From Thinopyrum elongatum (Eukaryota > Streptophyta > Magnoliopsida > Poales > Poaceae), in NCBI GenBank assembly GCA_011799875.1, contig CM022299.1, positions 349,972,526-350,036,525 on the forward strand: DNA of 64,000 nucleotides, read 5' to 3'. The notes beneath the pieces were generated by a model that ran no database searches, was not told where the DNA came from, and saw only the letters and a program-made list of their open reading frames with translations. Positions 57,071 to 64,000 of this stretch are shown in pieces; the first letter of the stretch is position 1, and the number at the start of each line of letters is the position of its first letter. The position numbers were made by a program, and so were the translations under genes.

Positions 57071-57362
57071 ACCGAGTACTAGTACACTCCTAAGTGGGAA
57101 ATCATTTAGGTTTTGATCGGTGTGAACAGGTTTGCAAATAAATATAGCGTGGTAGTAATTTAGAATGTGACGGGACACAGGCTCAAAATTTATTGACGGT
57201 TCTATAATTTCTAAGTGCGGCACTATTCTCGGACGGCGTAACGTGGGCACGCTTTCTCGGCCGCGTACGTGGTGTTTGCACCATAGGGTGCACCGCAATA
57301 GGCGATGTCAGCACACGTCTTGTTCCAACAACCGTACGCGCTCGTTATTACCATTGCACACG

Positions 57363-57785
57363 CTTCTTTTAGTTAAAATGTGTGCTCGTCTAGCGCACAC
57401 ACGTTGATCTGTCTAACTGTTTCTGTTTGTTGTGGCTAATTGCAAACAGTTCATCCGTGTGAAGTGTATGCCGTCAATCGCAGACACATTGATCTGGCTG
57501 ACCATTTCTGTTGTGTTGCCTAATCACAAACAGTTCATCCGTCTGAAGTGTATGCCCTCAATCGCACACACCTTCATCTGGCTGCCCGTTTTTGTTGTTC
57601 CGCCTCATCACAAACAGTTAATCCGACTGAACTGTATGCCATATATCGCACACGCCTTCATTTGGCTGCCTGTTTCTGTTCTTCTTCCTCATCGCAAATA
57701 GTTCATTGAACTGAACCATATGCCCCGCATCACACACGCAACTAAAATATGAACCGTGTTTGATGTATCCACCATCACAAACGTT
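57363..57785. repeat. 84-bp subterminal tandem repeats of CACTA-2
   Basis: The CAAACAGTTCATCCG block recurs with its anchor at 57,447, 57,531, 57,615, 57,699 and (weaker) 57,782, a period of exactly 84 bp. Each unit also has TGTATGCC, ATCGCACACACC and TTCATCTGGCTGCC. Since 84 is a multiple of 3, a plus-strand frame of 89 codons stays open but is not a gene. Confidence 0.93.
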
Positions 57786-57901
57786 TTGCATCTTTTTTGA
57801 CGGGTTTTTACATCACCGTTTGTGATTAATGCATCGCACACAGTTTCACCGAAGGGTCTCTGATTCTAGTGTCGCGTTAGCAGCATCCTGCAGTAGTGTG
57901 G

Positions 57902-58229
57902 GTCTGAGCTATCAGGGGGAGGATTCATTTTTTTGCGTGTAATAAGGAGGTACTTCCTTGCGTGCGAAGATTTAGCTGGTGGGTCCATCTGTTAGCCTCA
58001 CCGCGTACAATACTCTTCCGATGGTTGTCGTTCATTGACCACGTTGACCACGCCGCACGGACAGCACCCAGGCGGTGGATGACGGCGAGGCCTAGGAAGG
58101 GAAAGACATGGAGCTAGGGAAGACGAGGCAGGTGGATGCCCACGCGGAGGGGAGTATGAGGGTTCACTGGTTCGGCTGCGGTGTAAGGCTACCATCGCCG
58201 GAGAATAACAGGGGGTGTGGGTGAGTAGA
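57902..58229 (+). mobile_element. CACTA-J sequence resuming after CACTA-2
   Basis: ACTTCCTTGCGTGCGAAGAT and GGTGGGTCC here parallel the sequence just left of 38,134 (ACTTCCTTCCATGCGAAGAT). CACTA-2 therefore split a tandemly repeated part of the same host element. Confidence 0.7.
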
Positions 58230-58239
58230 CACTACTAGG

Positions 58240-58480
58240 AAAAAGGCTACTAGTAGCGTGGTTTTTTTGGTTATCAGTAGCGCGGGTACCTGTGCTACTG
58301 CTACAGCGCTACAGCTAAATTTTAGCAGTAGCGCGATTCCTACCCAGCGCTACTGTTACCTATACCTAGCAGTAGCGCGCTTCTGGCCATCACTACTGCT
58401 AATACTCTATAGCGTGGCTCTACGTCCAACGCTACTGGTAAGGCAGCGCTACTGCTACTCCAAAACCCCTCACTGCTGCT
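58240..58480. repeat. CAGTAGCGC subterminal repeats of CACTA-K
   Basis: About ten copies of AGTAGCGC or its complement at 20-30-bp spacing, alternating in orientation. Typical CACTA subterminal zone. Confidence 0.85.
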
Positions 58481-58499
58481 AGTATTTTCTTTTTTTTAT

Positions 58500-59357
58500 T
58501 TTGTTGTATTTGTATTTTTACAGGTTTTATACAATTATAACGTACACATACATTGAAACTATATGAAAAAGGAATGTCTCATCATCATCATCGAAGTGGT
58601 ACAACATAGTATCATCATATCATCATTATCGAACACAAATGATGTCGATCTCATCATTATCTCGAAATAGCGATACAAGTTAATGATCACATGTCTCTTA
58701 CATTGTCACCGCAGACACATGTTTCATCATCTACCTAAACTATGACATACGAGATAAGAGCGATCACGATGAGCAAAAGCGGGATTATGTAGTAGTTTTT
58801 GCGGTGCTGGTTCTGAATCCTTTGTTGCGCCATGAATCTCAAGTAACTAGCTTTGGCTTCCATTCTACTATCAAACCCTTTCTGGCTTCCGCCCGGGAAG
58901 CGGTACACTTGGGCCTGACACTTTGTCCACTCATCGCACACACCCGAAACATGCCCTACATACATGGCATACCACTCCCTCGCCATCATTGATCTATATA
59001 CCTGTCAGAGATGCACATATATCATCAAGCGAATTCAACAATAATATGCAGCATAAGATACGTCGGCCTGTGGGGAGAAATAGTTATGAAATAGAAGCAA
59101 CGCATGGTAAACATACTTAACAAATTTCATCGTACCGAAACTAATTAACTAGAGCGCGGCACCATTTACATCTAATAGTTTCGTCGTACTGAGACATTCG
59201 AAGTTTCGTCGTACAGAAAGTAACAAGTAACTAAACAAACACATTGTCTTCAAGCAGTGCACTCTTCCCATTTGTCCATATCCGGGAGGGTGCACCCAAG
59301 CTTAGTGAAAGGCGTCATGTCTTGATGCTGTAGGGCTATGCGGGTTCGGACGTCAGC
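58500..59357. other. CACTA-K 3' non-coding part
   Basis: AT-rich. Includes a minus-strand frame (58,735-58,989) with a hydrophobic C-terminus but no recognisable family; it may be a small 3' exon or chance. Confidence 0.35.
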
Positions 59358-62300
59358 TCACGATATTGGGCCGCCGTAGAACATCCCATTCTCTTCGAGG
59401 ACGTCTTTCATGATGATGGAGGCAATTTCCTGCTGGATCCGGTAGAAATCATTTTGAAGTCGATTATCCGGCACGGCTCCAAAGGCTTCGGCCCATCTCT
59501 GGATATGGGTATCGGATGAAGATTTCATGCAAAGTGATTGCACATCCCTTCTGTACTCCATCATTAGATGGATGACGTAGAATCCATCATTCTCACTTAT
59601 TGCTGGTTGCTGGATGCAACAGAAGTCAGTCTTGTGGCCGAAACACAGCCTGGCCTTATTTGTTTTTTTTGCATTGGATGTAGCCACCCCGCATGCTGAA
59701 GCCCAGGAGAGCTCTGTCCAGAACATACTTTATGTGTGTGTAATCTTTCTTGTGTATGTTCTTCGACGGGTCCAAATATAGAGCGCAAGAGTAACGTGGG
59801 TAAAGAACGATGAGAACGGAACAACACCCCCCGCTGCGCAAAATACACGATCAAGTTCATCTCCATGCATGCAAAGTAATTATTGAAATGCATGAAAGGA
59901 TGTATGTGTTATAGTGGCTATCCGCGGATGACTTACCCGGGATGATAAGGTAGGAGAATCGTTTCTTTGTCCTTATTGCTGACCAAGAATTCTTCGATGT
60001 ACTGACTCACATATTGACGGTTGGCTTCGTTGATTGACAAGAAGCCCTCATGCATGTAGTATGGGTCCGCGACCGCAAGACCAGTGACGTCCTCTCTCCT
60101 GACGATGTAGTTCATGTGCAACGCATACAGGCGGACGAACGTAAAATTGAGTGTCCTCATTTGAAACATCTGGAAGATGTAATCAAATCGCAGGAAGAAG
60201 AGGTCCACGGGGCATGTGTGGACGTACATCTTGCAACTGCTCGGCACATGAACCGTATAAAGTAGGTATCCTGGATCATCCGAGGCGAGGAGGCTTCTCT
60301 CTGTCGAATGCACATGGTCATGGAGTCTCCTCAGATCCCCTGTTATGGCAGCTAGCGCATTCGCCGGTACCATTGGCTTTCCCGCGACATGGATTAATGG
60401 CGCATGTTTCATCGGTACACTGTCAACCCTGGTCTGCAAAGGCGGCTGGCTGCTAGAACCAACATTGGCAGCTTTATTGGATTTTCTCGACGTCGGTCTC
60501 TTCCTCTGCTTCTTCTTGGTTGGCTCAGGTGCTGGTGGGTCTGTCAGACCCTCCCTGAGCACCACGCCTAGTGTTGTCGGGCTCAACATTGGACGACTCT
60601 GGCTAATTAGTTGAGCTTGGGTGGAACCGGCATCTGGAGGCGTGTCCTGCGAGGATTGCATGAACAAAGACTTCTTGCACTCCCGAGGACATTCCGGCTC
60701 TGGTACATGCATCTCATATTCATATGGTTGACTCATCATTACTTCGTTGTCAAAGGCGGTATTGAGATACTGGAGAGGGTCATCCTCCTCCATGTCATGA
60801 TCCATATCCTCTTCCATGGGGCAGATGGCATCATCCGCCGGAACGGTTGGCCCTCCTTCCTCATGTCTCTCGATCTCACCCAGTAGCACAGACGATGGTT
60901 GTAGTTGTGTAGGTGGGGTTGTGGTCATACCTTCCTGAGGTCCCGTTGGTGTGCTCCCGGCCACCTCGACACGAAGAAGATTTTTCGGCCACAGGATCGG
61001 CCAATTTTTGCATTGGCCAAGCTGCGTGGGGGTCTCGTCATCCTCTCCATCGGTTTGTATCGGATGAGGGAAACCCTCGTAGGCCGCTTTCACACTCGCC
61101 ACGGAGACCCTTAAGGCATTATCAGGCATCTGCCGGCGGTGGAACAATCGATCCTTGGGCTTCACTATAGTACCCTTCCCCACATCCACCAACCCGCCCT
61201 TCATGTGGTAAAGGAGGGTGCACGGAGTGGAGTCGGCCTGCGAAGACATGTACATGCAGCGTCAGAGATCCAAAAAGAACGGCAACTGAAGATTACTTAA
61301 TTAGTTGTGTTGATGAGGGTGCGACGCGTATTTACCGTGAGGGCATCGATCTCAGCCAATGTCGACGGCCCGACATTCAAGCCAGAGGCGGAGCTAGGGC
61401 TGCTGTGAGGGCTGGGTGCGGGAGCAGGTGCTGGAGTAGGTGCGGGTGCGGTTGCCATAGTATGTACGGGTGTGGGTGCGGTGTTCATTGAGTTGCTCCC
61501 GGTGAAGCTGGGCATGGGAAAATCAGTTGGTGCCGCGTTTGGATTTTGTTGCACCCAGCTGACCACAGTTGGAATCAAGCTTGTAAAGGTAGCTGCCATA
61601 TCATTTCTACAGGCAGCTACCGCTTCCCGGATTGCCTCAGCTTTGGTATCAGCTCTTGTTTTCTCGATCGCCCACGCCACCTTCTCATCGATAGTCACTT
61701 GACTGAACTTCTTTCTCTGTCTTTTGGCCTCGAGATCCTCGTTATAATAGTACTTCCATGTGGCGCCGTCTCCGGCGCCGTGCACACGTCCATATTGCGG
61801 CCGCTGGCCCGGCGGGTGTCCCATCATTATGTTCATGGCCCGGTTGAAAGGAGTGTCCCACTTGTACTTCGCCAACGACTGAGTCAACTGAGTCGACGAG
61901 TCGCTTTCAGCCGCAAGCTTGTGTTGCTCTCTCTGCAAAATGGAGCGTGAATCGTTTACGAATGTGACTAGAATGTAGTAGACTTCATTGAACAGAAACT
62001 AATATATAAGGTGGTAAAAGGAAAATTACCAGTAATCTCATGAATTGCCTAGTCGGCCCATCGGTGAAAAAAAATCTTTTTTGGGGGTCCCACGAGAATC
62101 GGGCCCTGATGAAGTCATGCTCCTGCTGGTCGGTGAACTCAGCCAATGGGTCTGGGATCCCCAGAAGTTCACATTCTGTGTCCTCCTTAGCCCACACGGG
62201 CCTCTTTCCCATGTAACCATGACTTCCAAGGCGGTGGTTCCCCATGTTCTTTGCCTGCAGCTGCTTGCCTCTCTCCGACATGGCCTTGGCAGCTTCTTCA

Positions 62301-62987
62301 TTGCAAGTCTCCTTGAACTTTTCAAAGTCCTCTAGCGTAATTTTCGGATTGTCTGCAACAATCTCGGCGTAGGTTTCATGGTATACTCCAATCGCCTTTT
62401 TCACCCTAGTTTTCCAAGCGCACAATGCATTGCTGAACTTCCCTAGGGCTTTGTTGTTGATTTTTTTTCATGGCATCATCTTTCCATGGGTCGACATCGT
62501 CATTCCGACCGGGGAACAGGAATCTTGCGTGCAACCTAGTTAGGAGCAGATGCTTCAACTGTTCATTCTTCCGTATTTTTGTGGTGTTGATGTTAGCGGT
62601 ATCCCGTAGGATGCATGCTAGTTGGTTGCCGTAACACGCTGCCACTTCCCACGGCTCTGTTGGCTCGTACTCGCCGGGGTGCACCGCCGTGACCACCAGT
62701 CTTCCGGTGCCGAGCTCATTTGGGCATCGTGTCCTCTTTGACTTCTTTCCTTCACTAGCTTGGGAGGTCCCACCTTCCATGCTGTCGTTAGCAACATCAT
62801 TAGGGCCCGTCTTAGTGTCAGTGTTGGTGGCATCAGTGTTGGCGCCGGCGCCACCACCGTCGTCGTCCGTCATGACAAGGGGGTCCTGACACCCAACTTG
62901 TCTCTCCTGATCCGCCAGAAAGTTGAGGTAGGCATGTGCTTGACCTTCTTGGGACTGAGAACCTCCGGCCTCATCATTGTCGGTCAT
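59358..62987 (-). pseudogene. CACTA-K second ORF: En/Spm-type protein with Ulp1-like protease fold
   Basis: Starts MTDNDEAGGSQSQEG (62,987). Exon 1 runs to 62,030, exon 2 61,932-61,336, exon 3 61,237-59,937, then a final exon to 59,358. Introns of 97 and 98 bp have clean GT/AG sites, and the third has donor CCGG|GTAAGT and a TTTTGCGCAG acceptor near 59,850. Exon 2 (RPQYGRVHGAGDGATWKYYY, RKKFSQVTIDEKVAWA) matches the plant En/Spm transposase domain; exons 3-4 resemble Ulp1/C48 peptidases (GLAVADPYYM, VLIVLYPRYSCALYLDP, DFCCIQQP). The expected catalytic HW reads CC and the expected CGFY reads DGFY. Frameshifts lie in A8 runs at 62,461-62,468 and near 59,661. Confidence 0.8.
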
Positions 62988-63129
62988 GTTTCCTAGGGTT
63001 CAATGTCGTAGTCGTTTAATTATTGAGCTTTATATAATAAAGTGAATAATGACAAAAAAAGTGACCTTTGTTTTTCCCGAATGTCGTTTCATTCCCGTCA
63101 CGGCAAATCTCGAGCACTCGATATGCCCA

Positions 63130-63192
63130 ACTTTCTAGCACAAGTCATGCCAAAATTCACGGAAAATTTTGGCATGACCTATGCTAGAAAGT
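63130..63192. repeat. Perfect-stem-like hairpin, 28-bp arms
   Basis: ACTTTCTAGCACAAGTCATG (continuing CCAAAATT) and AATTTTGGCATGACCTATGC (continuing TAGAAAGT) are inverted with two mismatches around a short loop. It lies upstream of the CACTA-K ORF. Confidence 0.85.
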
Positions 63193-63589
63193 GCACATAC
63201 AGAGCACCTAAAATTTGCTTGAATGGAAATGAATCAACATTTCCGGCAAAACATAGGTCACTCGCAATTGGTTTCCCTGCAAATGACAATAAGCACTATG
63301 TGCTAAAGTAGCATTTCACTACCATCTGGTACTTTTCATCACAGTGATGCAATAACTTTTACCCACTGTAAGCCCATCATTGAACAGATGCAAGAACAAA
63401 GATATTTTCCATAGCATCTCACAAGCAATGCAGCCACCAAGATCACCGAAATTTTATAATTTATACTACTACTACTACTATGTAACAACCAAAGTCCGGC
63501 ACAACTACAATAGCACAACAATATAGGATGCATCTGTCCAAACATTCTGTAGCAGCAAACTGCCTAATAAAATCTGCCTAATAAAATGC

Positions 63590-63810
63590 TCATTTTAACA
63601 GCAACTCCAAATGGACTCCAATGGACAGCTTTTCATTTTATTTTAACTCCAAATACTCTAGCAACTCCAAATTGACTCCAATGGACAGCAATTGCATTTC
63701 ATTTTAACAGCAAGCATTTCAACACTCTAACAAGCATTTTAACAGCAATATGAACACTCTAACAAGCACTCTAACAAGCATTTTAACAAGCACTCTAGCA
63801 AGCATTGCCT
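63590..63810. repeat. Short direct repeats (GCAACTCCAAAT and AACAAGCA)
   Basis: Two copies of GCAACTCCAAATGGACTCCA-type sequence about 60 bp apart, then many ACAAGCATTTTAACA and ACTCTAACAAGC phrases. Non-coding. Confidence 0.7.
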
Positions 63811-63977
63811 AATAATATTTGTTATGCTAGCATATGAAGAGGGAGGGAAGAGGGGGTGGCGCACCTCGGGGTTGGGACCGGGGTCGGGGTCACCGGGGCA
63901 GAGGGGGTTGAGGGCGTCCTTCTCCTCCTCGTCGATCTGCGCCTAGCTTCGATCTACAGAGAGACCAAATTTGGTCA

Positions 63978-64000
63978 GAGAGAGAGAGAGAGAGAGAGAG
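63978..64000. repeat. (GA)n microsatellite at window edge
   Basis: AG dinucleotide run reaching the end of the window. Confidence 0.9.

Larger units (their letters stand above)
38134..57898 (-). mobile_element. CACTA-2, giant non-autonomous element (19.8 kb with nested gypsy)
   Basis: The left terminus is CACTGGTGCAGAGACATGC. The right terminus, read on the other strand, is CACTACTGCAGGATGCTGC. Both are flanked by TGG (38,131-38,133 and 57,899-57,901), the 3-bp CACTA signature. The flanks on both sides belong to the same CACTA-J sequence. Contents: a 45-bp repeat remnant, B3-like exons, a 35-bp minisatellite, a ~500-bp tandem array split by gypsy-2, a coiled-coil gene, and 84-bp subterminal repeats. 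Without gypsy-2 it is about 6.6 kb. No TNPD-type transposase is seen. Confidence 0.82.
58230..64000 (-). mobile_element. CACTA element K, right part beyond window
   Basis: Starts CACTACTAGGAAAAAGGC after AGA. Subterminal CAGTAGCGC/GCGCTACTG motifs of both orientations fill 58,245-58,480. The gene on the minus strand reads toward this terminus, so this is the 3' end of the element. The 5' end and the main transposase lie beyond 64,000. Confidence 0.85.

Noticed and set aside
57432..57701. 89-codon plus-strand ORF
   Set aside because: It follows the 84-bp subterminal repeat. The period is a multiple of three, so the frame stays open by arithmetic.
57363..57785. CRISPR-like array (regular spacing)
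   Set aside because: Units are contiguous diverged 84-bp copies without unique spacers, in a plant transposon end.

Overview
The window is plant nuclear DNA, almost certainly from a Triticeae grass (wheat, barley, Aegilops or a relative). The evidence is the deeply nested transposons, which include Ty3/gypsy and Ty1/copia elements, CACTA elements with long subterminal repeats, a hAT element and Stowaway MITEs starting CTCCCTCCG. One clearly host-type gene sits in a short low-copy island. I found no rRNA, tRNA, CRISPR or bacterial features.

Layout, left to right: (1) 1-3.3 kb, decayed minus-strand gypsy gag-pol cut by the window edge. (2) 3.7-5.9 kb, a degenerate tandem array of ~350-bp units. 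(3) 6-9.9 kb, a CACTA-type end carrying two B3-like exons, an unidentified 177-codon ORF and several MITEs; its terminus is at 9,896. (4) 9.9-18.1 kb, a long solo-LTR-like unit (TSD GTAGT/GTGGT) split by a complete hAT transposon (12,791-17,261, perfect 8-bp TSD) that itself holds a ~945-bp fold-back element. (5) 18.1-21.2 kb, LTR, RNase H and inverted-repeat fragments. (6) 21.2-25.3 kb, the host gene: an intact F-box/kelch protein on the minus strand, orthologous to Arabidopsis HAWAIIAN SKIRT, with a 5'-UTR intron, a TATA box and a MITE in the intron. (7) 25.36-35.3 kb, a nest starting ~60 bp upstream of that TATA box: outer DNA element A contains element B, which contains a full copia element (TSD TACCT) and a solo LTR (TSD TTGCC); A's own ORF is also split by a small hAT-like insertion.

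(8) 36.6 kb onward: the CACTA end at 36,632 is interrupted at 38,134 by a second CACTA element that I trace to 57,898 (TSD TGG on both sides). That 19.8-kb element carries a second, inverted copy of the B3-like exons, a 35-bp minisatellite, ~500-bp tandem repeats, a coiled-coil gene and 84-bp subterminal repeats. Its ~500-bp array is split by a 13.1-kb gypsy element (40,995-54,128). That gypsy element has minus-strand gag-pol plus a large plus-strand ORF between pol and the 3' LTR. (9) 58,230 to the window end: a third CACTA element with a three-intron ORF ending in a Ulp1-like protease fold that lacks the expected catalytic His and Cys.

Only the HAWAIIAN SKIRT-like gene looks intact and host-functional. 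The transposon genes nearly all carry stops or frameshifts. Many of the stops fit C-to-T change at CAG or CGA codons, as expected for methylated silenced DNA. All family and boundary calls come from reading the sequence by eye, without database searches.
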